Of a stretch of DNA of 64,000 nucleotides, positions 27,529-36,339 are shown piece after piece. Location of the stretch: NCBI GenBank assembly GCA_016125555.1, contig WGLN01000008.1:62001-126000 (forward strand), written 5' to 3'. The notes beneath the pieces are model-generated. The model was not told the origin of the DNA. It did no database searches and saw only the letters and a list, made by a program, of their open reading frames with translations. Both the position numbers and the translations under genes were made by a program. The stretch comes from Porphyrobacter sp. (GTDB lineage Bacteria; Pseudomonadota; Alphaproteobacteria; Sphingomonadales; Sphingomonadaceae). Every line of letters begins with the position of its first letter. Within the stretch, counting starts at the first letter, position 1.

Positions 27529-27996
27529 TCACACATCCACGCTGATGCGCACCGACGAAGGCTCGACATTGAATGCCGTGGCGATGATCTGCCGGCCGGC
27601 GGCGAGCAGCGCGGCGCGATCATTCTCCTCGTGCCGCGAGAGAATCGCCCCTGTCCTGCCACGGTGCTCCATCCTGGCGGCCAGCGCGAGGTCGTAGCGG
27701 GTAACGCCCAGCGCCCTCGCGATATCGTCCCATTTGGCAGGAGCAGGGCGGGATCTGCCTTTCTCCCACGCCCAGACAGTCGGCTTCGACACGCCGATCT
27801 TGATGGCGAGTTCGGCGAGGGTCATGCCGGCTTCATAGCGCAGATCGCGCAGCAGGGCGGGAAGGCTCTTGGGGCGGCCCGCCACGCTGCTCGCCGCGGC
27901 GGCCGGAATGAAGCGCGGCAACGCGAAGTCGGCGTCCTCTTCCTCGGCAGAGAAGTCGGGACGCGTAATTCCATCTGCGAATTGATGACCGTCCAT
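27529..27996 (-). CDS. XRE-family helix-turn-helix regulator
   Basis: A 155-residue DNA-binding protein with an HTH_3 domain at about residues 46-102; LAELAIKIGVSKPTVWAWEKGRS is the recognition region (shown in continuous form it covers residues 60-82). The N-terminal 40 residues are acidic and the C-terminal 45 form a small extra domain of unknown role. I use the ATG at 27994-27996, which has GGAGAGG nine bases upstream, instead of a TTG 27 bases earlier. Tandem inverted repeats lie directly upstream and suggest autoregulation. Monocistronic. Confidence 0.82.
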   Translation of the reverse strand: MDGHQFADGITRPDFSAEEEDADFALPRFIPAAAASSVAGRPKSLPALLRDLRYEAGMTLAELAIKIGVSKPTVWAWEKGRSRPAPAKWDDIARALGVTRYDLALAARMEHRGRTGAILSRHEENDRAALLAAGRQIIATAFNVEPSSVRISVDV

Positions 27997-28036
27997 CCGG
28001 GCCGACCTCTCCAAAACGACCAATATCTGTGCAGGG

Positions 28037-28083
28037 AATACCCCACTTTCCGGGGGCTATCCAATACCTCTTTCGGGGGTATT
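28037..28083 (-). promoter_or_regulatory. Tandem imperfect palindromes upstream of the XRE gene
   Basis: Two adjacent elements: AATACCCC...GGGGGCTAT (28037-28060, imperfect) and AATACC-N9-GGTATT (28063-28083, perfect arms). Both share the order AATACCyC, TTTC, GGGGG. They lie 41-87 bases before the start codon of the XRE regulator and cover the likely promoter, so a dimeric regulator binding cooperatively is a reasonable inference. Confidence 0.5.
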
Positions 28084-28171
28084 CAATGCGATAGGCCCGC
28101 GCTTCACGGCATGCGCGAGGATCGCGGCGGCGACTGGCTGCGCGGAGTCTGCGGAACGGGCTGCGAGGATC

Positions 28172-28245
<74 letters not shown>

Positions 28246-28300
28246 CCGCTCGGGCTTGCCCATGCCACCGAAGGCGCGGGTGCGTCAATAAGCTCTGGCG

Positions 28301-29167
28301 TTACCGCGCGGGGTTCACCGCCATGTTGTCGATCAGCCGCGTCCCGCCGATCCGCGCCGCGACCAGCAGGCGGGCGGGGGCTTGCCCGAGCGCCGTCAGC
28401 GGGGCGAGGCTCGCGCTATCTGCGAGTGCGGCATAGTCGACCCCGGAAAACCCCGCTGCCAGCAGTTCCGCCTCGAGCGCTGCCAGAGTGCCCGCTACCT
28501 GCGCGCCGGCTTCGAGTGCGGCGATCGCCTTGCGCATCGCATGTGGCAGCGCGGCGGCGGCTTCGCGCTGTTCAGGCGTGAGATAGCGGTTGCGGCTGCT
28601 CATGGCGAGGCCGTCCGCCTCGCGCACGGTCGGCACGCCGATGATATTGTCGACATGGGGCAGAGCGAGGTCGAGATCGCGCGCCATCGTCCGGATCACC
28701 GCAAGCTGTTGAAAATCCTTCTCGCCGAAGAAGGCCATGTCGGGCTGCACCTGGTTGAACAGCTTGGCGACCACAGTCGCCACGCCGTCGAAATGCCCGG
28801 GGCGGGCCGCGCCGCACAGTCCCTCGCTCACGCCCGCGACCGAGATGCTGGTGGCAAAGCCCGCCGGATACATTTCCTCGACCGCCGGCGCCCAGAGCAG
28901 CGCCACGCCCTCGGCCTCGAGCAGCGCGGCATCCTCGGCCAGCTGGCGGGGGTAGGCGTCGAGATCCTCGTTGGGGCCGAACTGCTTCGGGTTGACGAAG
29001 ATCGAGGCCACCACGTGATCGGCCTCTGCCTTGGCGCGGCGCACCAGCGTCAGGTGGCCTTCGTGCAGCGCGCCCATCGTCGGCACCAGCGCGATCCGTC
29101 CGCCGCCCTCGCCCCGGAGCGCGGCCAGCGCATTTCTCAACACATCGCGCGTCGTCGCAATTTGCAC
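28301..29167 (-). CDS. panC: Pantothenate synthetase
   Basis: A 288-residue cytosolic enzyme that condenses pantoate and beta-alanine with ATP to make pantothenate, the CoA precursor. Family motifs: [10 protein letters not shown] at residues 29-38 (nucleotide site, HxGH), [10 protein letters not shown] near 59-68, and GEKDFQQ at 148-154. The start is the GTG at 29165-29167, with AGGGGAAGG a few bases upstream; the in-frame extension to 29341 runs into the divergent mipZ gene and is unlikely. Length matches the family. Confidence 0.95.
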   Translation of the reverse strand: MQIATTRDVLRNALAALRGEGGGRIALVPTMGALHEGHLTLVRRAKAEADHVVASIFVNPKQFGPNEDLDAYPRQLAEDAALLEAEGVALLWAPAVEEMYPAGFATSISVAGVSEGLCGAARPGHFDGVATVVAKLFNQVQPDMAFFGEKDFQQLAVIRTMARDLDLALPHVDNIIGVPTVREADGLAMSSRNRYLTPEQREAAAALPHAMRKAIAALEAGAQVAGTLAALEAELLAAGFSGVDYAALADSASLAPLTALGQAPARLLVAARIGGTRLIDNMAVNPAR

Positions 29168-29249
29168 GGGCCTTCCCCTGCCGATAGAACCGCCTGCACC
29201 CCTAGTCGCAAGCCGGCGGGGCGAGCAAGCAAGAGGTTTCGTAAACGTC

Positions 29250-30086
29250 ATGGCCAGCAGCGCGCCCCCGCGGCGGATCCCCGGCAAGGCCCACCGCATC
29301 GTCTTCGCCAACGAGAAGGGCGGCACCGGCAAGTCGACCACCGCGGTGCACGTCGCGGTCGCGCTCGCCTATCTCGGCGCGCGGGTCGCCTCGCTCGACC
29401 TCGATCCGCGCCAGCGCACCATGCACCGCTATATCGAGAACCGGCTGGCCACGCTGGAGAAGCGCCAGCTGACCCTGCCGACGCCGGACTGCGAGGTGTT
29501 CCGCGGCGAGACGCCCGAGGAACTGCTCGCCGCAATCAGCCGGATCGAGGCGACCTGCGACTTCCTGATCATCGACAACCCCGGGCGCGACGACCCCTTC
29601 GCGCGCATCGCGGTCGAGAATGCCGACACGCTGGTCACCCCGATGAACGACAGCTTCGTCGATTTCGACCTGATCGGCCAGGTCGATGCCGAGACCTTCA
29701 AGGTCAAGAAGCTGTCCTTCTTCGCCGAGCTGATCTGGGAAGCACGATTGAAGCGCAGCCGCATGACCATCGAAGACCAACGCCCCGAGATGGACTGGAT
29801 CGTGGTGAGGAACCGCACTGGCCATGTCGAGGCGAGGAACCAGGCGCGCCTGCACAAGGCGCTGACCGAGATGGCCAAGCGCGTCGGCTTCCGGGTGACG
29901 CAGGGGCTGTCGGAGCGCGTGATCTACCGCGAACTGTTCCCCTCGGGCCTGACGCTGCTCGACAAGGGGCATCTGGGCGAGCTCGGCACCAGTCACCTCG
30001 TCGCGCGGCAGGAATTGCGCAGCCTCGTCAAGGCCTTGAACCTGCCCGAGTTCGACCGCGCGCAAAGCGAGCTGGAGCTGGCCTGA
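29250..30086 (+). CDS. mipZ: MipZ-type ParA-like division-site ATPase
   Basis: A 278-residue cytosolic P-loop ATPase. The deviant Walker A KGGTGKS is at residues 23-29, [17 protein letters not shown] is the conserved MipZ/ParA switch-I region, and [10 protein letters not shown] replaces the Walker B DxPP of ParA. The last two features and the length distinguish MipZ from ParA. In Caulobacter MipZ binds ParB at origin-proximal parS, forms a bipolar gradient and blocks FtsZ polymerisation near the poles. A parS palindrome lies 6 kb away. Divergent from panC; the DnaJ-like gene follows after four bases. Confidence 0.93.
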   Translation: MASSAPPRRIPGKAHRIVFANEKGGTGKSTTAVHVAVALAYLGARVASLDLDPRQRTMHRYIENRLATLEKRQLTLPTPDCEVFRGETPEELLAAISRIEATCDFLIIDNPGRDDPFARIAVENADTLVTPMNDSFVDFDLIGQVDAETFKVKKLSFFAELIWEARLKRSRMTIEDQRPEMDWIVVRNRTGHVEARNQARLHKALTEMAKRVGFRVTQGLSERVIYRELFPSGLTLLDKGHLGELGTSHLVARQELRSLVKALNLPEFDRAQSELELA

Positions 30087-30090
30087 GCCG

Positions 30091-30393
30091 GTGCTGCGCG
30101 CTCTCGTCCTGATCGCGGCGCTGTGCTTCTTCTGCCGCTGGGCCTTCGGCAAGTGGCCGTGGGAATACCTCGCCCCCGCACCGACCCGCGCCCAGGCGGT
30201 GTTCCGCGCGCGCAAGTTGCTCGGGGTCGAGGCCGGGGCCAGTCGCGAGGAGGTGATCGCCGCGCACCGCCGGCTGACCACGCTGGTCCACCCCGACCGC
30301 GGCGGCACCAATGCCGCGATGCAGGAGGTCAATGCCGCGCGCGACCTGCTGCTCGACGAACTGCCCGGCGGGCGCGACGGGGCGGGCGGCTGA
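30091..30393 (+). CDS. Short membrane-anchored J-domain protein
   Basis: A 100-residue protein starting at a GTG four bases after mipZ. Residues 1-20 form a membrane segment or uncleaved signal, followed by a J domain (about 34-95) with the HPD motif at residues 67-69, needed to stimulate DnaK ATPase. There is no Gly/Phe region or zinc finger, so it is a DnaJ class C protein. The tight spacing suggests co-expression with mipZ, but there is no known functional link. Confidence 0.82.
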   Translation: MLRALVLIAALCFFCRWAFGKWPWEYLAPAPTRAQAVFRARKLLGVEAGASREEVIAAHRRLTTLVHPDRGGTNAAMQEVNAARDLLLDELPGGRDGAGG

Positions 30394-30503
30394 GGCGAAC
30401 CTAGGCGTCATCGCGGGATTGACACAATCGCGCGGCAGGGGTTTGGCCAAAGGGCGTTTCGTGCGCGGGTCCGCCGTGCAGCGTCGCGCCTCAAACGGGC
30501 CGT

Positions 30504-30522
30504 CCGCGGGCAGAACCCGCGG
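30504..30522 (+). other. Hairpin in the leader of the phosphohexomutase gene
   Basis: CCGCGGG-CAGAA-CCCGCGG, a perfect seven-base-pair stem 72 bases before the pgm start. A TTGACA at 30419-30424 upstream could be a -35 element, although the -10 at 17 bases (TTTGGC) is poor. The hairpin would be in the 5' leader; no T-run follows. Confidence 0.35.
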
Positions 30523-30594
30523 CCACATCACCCGCCCCGCAGCGCCGCAGTCCAGAAGCGGAAAGAGCGGGGCCGGCAAGGAGAAGCTCTCGTC

Positions 30595-32010
30595 ATGCAA
30601 CACCATTTCCACCCCACCGTGCTGCGCGAATACGACATTCGCGGGATCATCGGCGAAACGCTGGGCGCCGACGATGCGCGCGCGATCGGGCGGGCCTTCG
30701 GCACCCTGCTGCGCGCCGAGGGCGGCAAGACCGTGGCGGTGGGCTATGACGGGCGGGTCAGCTCCCCCATGCTCGACCACGCGCTGGTCGAGGGGTTGAC
30801 GGCGAGCGGTTGCGACGTGGTGCGGATCGGGCTGGGGGCGACCCCGATGCTCTATTACGCCGAAGCCTCAAGCGAACAGGTGGATGGCGGCATTCAGATA
30901 ACTGGCAGCCACAATCCCCCCAATTACAATGGCTTCAAGATGGTATTTCTTGGCCGGCCGTTCTTCGGCGCCGATATCCAGAAGCTCGGGAAACTGGCAG
31001 CAGACGGGGCCTTCGCCAGCGGCGCGGGCGAAGTCACCACGAAGGAAATCCTGGGCGAGTATGTCGAGCGCCTGCTCGAGGGACTGGCCGGGATCGAGAG
31101 CGCCAGTCTCGAAAGCCTGCGCGTCGGCTGGGATGCCGGCAACGGCGCCGCCGGCCCCGCGCTCGAGGCGCTGGCCGCGCGCCTGCCGGGGGAACACCAC
31201 CTGCTGTTTACCGAAGTCGATGGACATTTTCCCAACCACCATCCTGATCCGACCGTGGAGGCCAATCTGGCCGATCTGCGCGCGCTCGTCGCCGAGAAGC
31301 AGCTCCATTTCGGGGTGGCTTTCGATGGCGACGGGGACCGGATCGGCGCGATCGACGGCGAGGGCCGGGTGATCTGGGGCGACCAGCTCCTGATGATCTA
31401 TGCCGAGGACCTGCTGAAGGCCCGCCCGCGGTCGACGATCATCGCCGACGTCAAGGCGAGCCGCGCGCTGTTCGACCGGGTGGCCGAACTGGGCGGCGAG
31501 CCGCTGATGTGGAAGACCGGCCATTCGCTGATCAAATCCAAAATGAAGGAAACGGGCGCGCCGCTCGCGGGCGAAATGAGCGGCCACGTGTTCTTCGCCG
31601 ACGAATATTACGGCTTCGACGACGCGCTCTATGCAGGTGTCCGCCTGCTCGCGGCGGCGGCACGGCTGGGCAAGTCGGTGACCGAATTGCGCGGCGCGAT
31701 CCCGCCGATGCTCAACACCCCCGAGATGCGCTTCCAGGTCGACGAGACGCGCAAGTTCGCCGCGATGGAGGAAATTGCCGCGCGCCTCACCAGCAATCCC
31801 GGCCCGGAGGTCGAGGCGGTCAACACCACCGACGGGGTGCGCGTCAACACCGCCGACGGCTGGTGGCTGCTGCGCGCCTCGAACACCCAGGACGTGCTGG
31901 TCGCCCGCGCCGAGAGCGACAGCGAGGAGGGGCTCGCCCGCCTGCTCGCGCAGATCGACGCGCAGCTCGCCGCATCGGGGCTCGAACGCGGGGAAAGCAT
32001 CGGCCATTGA
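30595..32010 (+). CDS. pgmG: Phosphomannomutase/phosphoglucomutase
   Basis: A 471-residue alpha-D-phosphohexomutase that interconverts hexose 1- and 6-phosphates for sugar-nucleotide and exopolysaccharide synthesis. The phospho-serine loop is TGSHNPPNYNG (Ser105), the Mg-binding loop DGDGDR has Asp244/246/248, the sugar-binding loop is GEMSGHVFF, and the C-terminal phosphate-binding loop is RASNTQDVLV. This gene type is called pgmG in sphingan-producing sphingomonads. Cytosolic. Also relevant to glucose released by the sulfoquinovose locus, though not linked to it. Confidence 0.93.
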   Translation: MQHHFHPTVLREYDIRGIIGETLGADDARAIGRAFGTLLRAEGGKTVAVGYDGRVSSPMLDHALVEGLTASGCDVVRIGLGATPMLYYAEASSEQVDGGIQITGSHNPPNYNGFKMVFLGRPFFGADIQKLGKLAADGAFASGAGEVTTKEILGEYVERLLEGLAGIESASLESLRVGWDAGNGAAGPALEALAARLPGEHHLLFTEVDGHFPNHHPDPTVEANLADLRALVAEKQLHFGVAFDGDGDRIGAIDGEGRVIWGDQLLMIYAEDLLKARPRSTIIADVKASRALFDRVAELGGEPLMWKTGHSLIKSKMKETGAPLAGEMSGHVFFADEYYGFDDALYAGVRLLAAAARLGKSVTELRGAIPPMLNTPEMRFQVDETRKFAAMEEIAARLTSNPGPEVEAVNTTDGVRVNTADGWWLLRASNTQDVLVARAESDSEEGLARLLAQIDAQLAASGLERGESIGH

Positions 32011-32041
32011 TGTCGCGCCCGCGCCGCGCCACATCGCGCAG

Positions 32042-34510
32042 GTGACCCTTCCCGACACGTCCCTCCCGCCCGAAATCGCCGCCTGGTTCGAGGCGCGCGG
32101 CTGGCGGGTGCGGCGGCATCAGCGCGAGATGCTGGAAAAGGCGCGTGCGGGGCGCGACGCGCTGCTGGTGGCCGATACCGGGGCGGGCAAGACGCTCGCC
32201 GGGTTCCTGCCGACCCTGTGCGACTTCGCGCCCTCCGCTGGCGCCCCGCCGCCTGATGGGCTGCACACGCTCTACGTCTCGCCGCTGAAGGCGCTGGCGA
32301 CCGACGTGAAGCGCAACCTGCTCGCCCCGATCGAGGAGATCGGCCTGCCCATTCGGGTCGAGACGCGCAGCGGCGACACGCCATCCGACCGCAAGAAGCG
32401 TCAGCGCGAACGCCCGCCGCACGTGCTGCTGACCACGCCCGAGAGCCTCTCGCTGCTGCTCTCCTATCCCGAGAGCGCCGATCTCTTCGCCGGGCTCAAA
32501 CGCATCGTCATCGACGAGGTCCACGCCTTCGCCACCGACAAGCGCGGCGATCTGCTCGCGCTCAGCCTCGCGCGGCTCCACGCCATCGCCCCGCAGGCGC
32601 GGCGCGCGGCGCTCTCGGCGACGCTGGCCAATCCGCTCGCCTTCCGCGAATGGCTCGCCCCGCAGCATCTCGATGCGACGGGCGAGATCGCCGCCGCCGA
32701 CCTCGTGATCGGCGAGAAGGGGGCGGAACCGGAGGTCGAGATCCTGCTGCCGCAGGAGGAGCGGGTGCCCTGGGGCGGCCATGCCGGGCGCTGGGCGGTG
32801 CCGCAGCTGATGCAGGCGATCAGGGCCAACCGCACCACGCTGGTCTTCACCAACACCCGTTTCCTCGCCGAGTTCATCTTCCAGTGCCTGTGGGAGGAGA
32901 ACGAGGGGAACCTCCCCATCGGCATTCACCACGGCAGCCTGTCCACCGAGGCGCGGCGCAAGGTCGAGGAGGCGATGGCGCGCGGGGAATTGCGGGCGCT
33001 GGTGTGTACCGCCAGCCTCGATCTCGGGGTCGACTGGGGGGACATCGACCTCGTCGTGCAGATGGGCGCGCCCAAGGGCTCGTCAAGGCTGCTCCAGCGG
33101 ATCGGGCGCGCAGGCCATCGCCTGGATACGCCGAGCCGCGCGGTGCTGGTGCCGGGCAACCGTTTCGAGTTCCTCGAGGCGATGGCGGCCAAGGAGGCGG
33201 TCGACGAGGGCCAGCGCGACGGCGAGGCCTTCCGCCCCGGCAGCCTCGATGTGCTCGCCCAGCACGTGATGGCCTGCGCCTGCGCCGGGCCGTTCCACGA
33301 GGACGCGCTGCTGGCGGAGGTGAGGAGCGCGCTGGCCTATAGCTGGGTCGATGTCGCGACCTTCCAGCGTGTGCTCGGCTTCGTCTCGAACGGCGGCTAT
33401 GCGCTCAGGGCCTATGACCGCTTCCAGCGGATCGTGCGGGGCAAGGACGGCGTGTGGCGGCTCGCCCACCCGGGCCAGGCGCAGCGCCACAGGATGAACG
33501 CCGGCATCATCGTCGATAGCGAGATGCTCACCGTGCGCTTCAGGAACGGGCGCAGTCTCGGCAAGGTCGAGGAGCGGTTCGCCGCGCAGCTTTCGCCCGG
33601 CGACACCTTCTTCTTCGCGGGCATGAGCCTCGAGGTCGAGGGCGTGAAGGACATGGACGTCACTGTCCGCGCGGCGAAGAAATCGGCGACGATCCCGAGT
33701 TACGGCGGCCTGCGCCTGCCGCTCACCACGCACCTCTCCACCCGCGTGCAGGCGCTGCTCGCCGACCGCGCGGGCTGGGGGCGGTTCCCCGACGATGTGC
33801 GCGAATGGCTGGAGATGCAGGACTATCGCAGCCGCCTGCCCGCGCCGGGCGAGCTGCTGGTCGAGAGCTTCCCCCATGCCGGCAAGCACTACACCGCCTA
33901 TTACACCTTCGAGGGCTGGAACGCGAACCAGAGCCTCGGCATGCTGATCACCCGGCGGATGGAGGATCGCGGCCTGCTGCCCGGCGGTTTCGTCGCCAAC
34001 GACTATTGCCTCGCGGTGTGGGGGTTGAAGCCGGTCACCGACCCCGCGCCCTTGCTGTCGCCCGACATCCTGACCGGCGAATTCGTCGAGTGGGTGACCG
34101 AGAGCCACCTGCTGCGCCGCGCTTTCCGCGAGGTGGCGGTGATCTCCGGCCTCGTCGAGCGGCAGCATCCGGGGCAGAGGAAGACCGGCAAACAGGTGAC
34201 CTTTTCGACCGACCTCATCTACGACGTGCTCAGGAAATACGAGCCCGATCACGTGCTGATCGAGGCCGCCTGGGCCGATGCCCGCGCGCGGATGACGGAC
34301 GTGGGCCGGCTCGCCGACCTGCTCGAGCGCTCGACACGCGAACTGGTCCATGTCGAACTCGATCGCGTCTCCCCGCTCGCCGTGCCGGTGATGACGATGA
34401 TCGGCCGCGAGGCGGTGCCGCAGGGGGCCGTCGACGACGAGCTGCTGCTCGAGGCCGAGGGGCTGATCGCCGAGGCGATGCGGCCGGACGCGGTGCCGGA
34501 GGGGGACTAG
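32042..34510 (+). CDS. Lhr-like DEXH-box helicase (ligase-associated type)
   Basis: An 822-residue superfamily 2 helicase. Walker A VADTGAGKTLAG at residues 43-54, the second motif DEVHAF, motif III SATLANP, and QRIGRAGHR (motif VI) are all visible; the C-terminal half has the Lhr-core winged helix and DEAD_assoc domain. Length fits the 'ligase-associated DNA damage response' DEXH helicases. These usually sit beside an ATP-dependent ligase, an exonuclease and a metallo-beta-lactamase, none of which is found next to it here. The start is inferred as the GTG at 32042, since no suitable ATG exists. Confidence 0.85.
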   Translation: MTLPDTSLPPEIAAWFEARGWRVRRHQREMLEKARAGRDALLVADTGAGKTLAGFLPTLCDFAPSAGAPPPDGLHTLYVSPLKALATDVKRNLLAPIEEIGLPIRVETRSGDTPSDRKKRQRERPPHVLLTTPESLSLLLSYPESADLFAGLKRIVIDEVHAFATDKRGDLLALSLARLHAIAPQARRAALSATLANPLAFREWLAPQHLDATGEIAAADLVIGEKGAEPEVEILLPQEERVPWGGHAGRWAVPQLMQAIRANRTTLVFTNTRFLAEFIFQCLWEENEGNLPIGIHHGSLSTEARRKVEEAMARGELRALVCTASLDLGVDWGDIDLVVQMGAPKGSSRLLQRIGRAGHRLDTPSRAVLVPGNRFEFLEAMAAKEAVDEGQRDGEAFRPGSLDVLAQHVMACACAGPFHEDALLAEVRSALAYSWVDVATFQRVLGFVSNGGYALRAYDRFQRIVRGKDGVWRLAHPGQAQRHRMNAGIIVDSEMLTVRFRNGRSLGKVEERFAAQLSPGDTFFFAGMSLEVEGVKDMDVTVRAAKKSATIPSYGGLRLPLTTHLSTRVQALLADRAGWGRFPDDVREWLEMQDYRSRLPAPGELLVESFPHAGKHYTAYYTFEGWNANQSLGMLITRRMEDRGLLPGGFVANDYCLAVWGLKPVTDPAPLLSPDILTGEFVEWVTESHLLRRAFREVAVISGLVERQHPGQRKTGKQVTFSTDLIYDVLRKYEPDHVLIEAAWADARARMTDVGRLADLLERSTRELVHVELDRVSPLAVPVMTMIGREAVPQGAVDDELLLEAEGLIAEAMRPDAVPEGD

Positions 34511-34531
34511 GCCGTCCCCCGGCCTCACGCC

Positions 34532-34978
34532 TCAGAACTGGCGATACTTCTCGTTGCCGACGAAGGCGAAGCCTTTCGCGCCCTCCTCGCGGATAAGGGC
34601 GATGGTGCGCGCAGCGACGCCGTAACCGGCCTCGGCGTCGGGAGCGAAGCGCAGCAGCGCCGGTTCCTCCGATGCGGCGGCGGCGGCGACCTGGCTGCGC
34701 AGGGTCTCGGGCGAGACCGGCGCGCCGTTCCAGAACAAGCGGTCGGCGGCGTCGATGGCGATGGCGTTCTCGGCCAGAACCGGCAGCACCGGCTTCGGCT
34801 TGCCCGGCAGGTCGACGGGGGTGACGTTGACCGGCGCAGGAATGGCGAGGATCAGCATCACCAGCAGCACCAGCAGGACATCGATCAAGGGGGTGACGTT
34901 CATCCCGCCGATCGCGCGGCTGGGGTGAAGGCGAGTGCGGGGGGCGTAGGTTTTCCGGCGGGTAAGGGCATGCGGCAT
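34532..34978 (-). CDS. ExbD/TolR-family biopolymer transport protein (third paralogue)
   Basis: A 148-residue protein with a short basic cytosolic N-terminus, one transmembrane helix (about 29-49) carrying the conserved Asp in TPLIDVLLVLLV, and a periplasmic domain. It ends in FAFVGNEKYRQF, nearly the same as the ExbD at 35219, so the two are a duplicate pair. The ATG at 34976-34978 has GGAGA six bases upstream. It is separated from the rest of the cluster by a terminator and parS, so it is likely transcribed alone. Confidence 0.87.
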   Translation of the reverse strand: MPHALTRRKTYAPRTRLHPSRAIGGMNVTPLIDVLLVLLVMLILAIPAPVNVTPVDLPGKPKPVLPVLAENAIAIDAADRLFWNGAPVSPETLRSQVAAAAASEEPALLRFAPDAEAGYGVAARTIALIREEGAKGFAFVGNEKYRQF

Positions 34979-35115
34979 GGCGTGTCTCCTGACAGCCGCG
35001 GCGCGAGGGGTCCGCCCGCGACGAGAGGGATTGTAGCCCGAAAACAGGAGGTTGCCTAACGCGTACCGGTATGGCGGTTGCAACGCAAATTGTGCCCAAG
35101 ACGATGTTCTGCAAA

Positions 35116-35131
35116 TGTTTCACGTGAAACA
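35116..35131. other. parS centromere site (ParB-binding palindrome)
   Basis: TGTTTCACGTGAAACA, a perfect match to the parS consensus shared by chromosomal ParB proteins from Bacillus to Caulobacter; the perfect palindrome extends three more bases on each side (35113-35134). It lies in an intergenic region between two ExbD genes. ParB-parS complexes near oriC drive origin segregation, and MipZ encoded at 29250 is a known ParB partner. Only one copy was noticed in the window. Confidence 0.93.
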
Positions 35132-35154
35132 TTTCGGCCGCGCCTCCGGCACTG

Positions 35155-35194
35155 CAAACGAAAGGGGCGCCGCGATCCTCTCGCGACGCCCCTT
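35155..35194 (-). terminator. Rho-independent terminator of the tonB-exbBD operon
   Basis: On the minus strand, AAGGGGCG, one mismatch, TCGCG, a five-base loop, CGCGA, one mismatch and CGCCCCTT form a long GC-rich stem, followed by TCGTTTG. It begins 24 bases after the stop of the ExbD gene at 35219. The tail is nearly identical to the one after rplT. Confidence 0.85.
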
Positions 35195-35218
35195 GCTGTC
35201 GTATTCGCGCGGTGCGGA

Positions 35219-35650
35219 CTACTTGCCGAACTGGCGGTATTTCTCGTTGCCGACGAAGCCGAACTTGGTGACGCCCGATTCCTTGATGATCCGCAGCACA
35301 TGGGCCGAGATATCGTAGCTGGCGAGCGGTTCGGGTTCGAACTGCAGCTCGGGCTCGTTCGCCATCTGGGTGGTCTCTCTCAGCGTGGTCACCAGCTGGC
35401 CTTGGTTCAGCGGAGTGCCGTTCCACAGGATCACGTCGTTCTGGGTCAGCACCAGCTTGTTCTTGATCGGGTCGATTATGACGTCCTGCGGGGGCGGATT
35501 GCCCTGCGGGAGATCGATGTCGACCGAGTGCGTGGCCACCGGAATGGTAATGATGAACATGATCAGCAGAACGAGCAGAACGTCGATCAGCGGCGTCATG
35601 TTCATGTCCATCATAGGTTCGCCGTCGAGTTTGCCTCCGGACATACCCAT
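35219..35650 (-). CDS. exbD: ExbD/TolR-family biopolymer transport protein (second paralogue)
   Basis: A 143-residue ExbD: Met-rich cytosolic N-terminus, transmembrane helix at about 19-39 with the essential Asp in TPLIDVLLVLLIMF, and a periplasmic domain ending VGNEKYRQFGK. With ExbB it forms the proton channel that energises TonB. It is 24 bases downstream of the first ExbD gene, probably in one operon with tonB and exbB, and is followed by a strong terminator. Confidence 0.92.
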   Translation of the reverse strand: MGMSGGKLDGEPMMDMNMTPLIDVLLVLLIMFIITIPVATHSVDIDLPQGNPPPQDVIIDPIKNKLVLTQNDVILWNGTPLNQGQLVTTLRETTQMANEPELQFEPEPLASYDISAHVLRIIKESGVTKFGFVGNEKYRQFGK

Positions 35651-35674
35651 GTCAGTTACTCCTCTTCCTCAGGC

Positions 35675-36205
35675 TCAGATGCCGGGCTCGACCGGGTTCG
35701 AGATGAACCCGACGGTCGGATAGCCGGCGGCCTGCACGTTGTAGATAGCCCCCGCCACGCAGCGCCACGGCGCGTTGACGTCGGCGCGGATATGGACCTG
35801 CGGGATCCGCTCCGGATCGGCCATCAGCGCCTCGGGTCCACCGGCCTGCCGGACGATCGCGTCGAGGCGGTTGAAGGCCTTGTCGTAGAGCTCTTCCGAG
35901 GTCACCGGGGTGATGTTGTTGAAGTACACCCGGCATTCTCCGCCGCGCGAGGCGCCTTCGAAGCCCGGTTCCCCGGCACTGCGGCCGCCGGTGTCGGTGG
36001 TGCTGACCGTGAGCAGCAGGTTTTCCACCTTGTCCTTCGATTCGACCGATTCGAAGACGGGGATTTCCAGCTTCTCGATCGTCTGGATCGCCACCGGAAC
36101 CGCGATGAGGAAGATGATCAGGAGCACCAGCATCACGTCCACCAGCGGCGTGGTGTTGATGTCGGACATGGGGGTATCGGCCCCGCCTCCCGTCGAAATC
36201 GCCAT
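35675..36205 (-). CDS. exbD: ExbD/TolR-family biopolymer transport protein (first paralogue)
   Basis: A 176-residue ExbD with a slightly longer periplasmic domain containing two cysteines (GECRVYF and PWRCVAG) that may form a disulfide. The transmembrane helix with Asp is TPLVDVMLVLLIIFLIAVP at about residues 19-37. Lies 134 bases after exbB. Multiple ExbD paralogues with ExbB and TonB are normal in Sphingomonadales, which rely heavily on TonB-dependent receptors such as the one at 50402. Confidence 0.92.
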   Translation of the reverse strand: MAISTGGGADTPMSDINTTPLVDVMLVLLIIFLIAVPVAIQTIEKLEIPVFESVESKDKVENLLLTVSTTDTGGRSAGEPGFEGASRGGECRVYFNNITPVTSEELYDKAFNRLDAIVRQAGGPEALMADPERIPQVHIRADVNAPWRCVAGAIYNVQAAGYPTVGFISNPVEPGI

Positions 36206-36339
36206 TGTGAATTCCTACCTTGTCAAAACATTGACTTGAATCTGGTGCCCGGTGCCAGGGTCCGCGAAGGGACTTGGCGCCGGGACCGTCGGCGGGAGTC
36301 TCTGCACGAGAGGCTCCCGCCGTGGTGCAGCAAGGGCGA

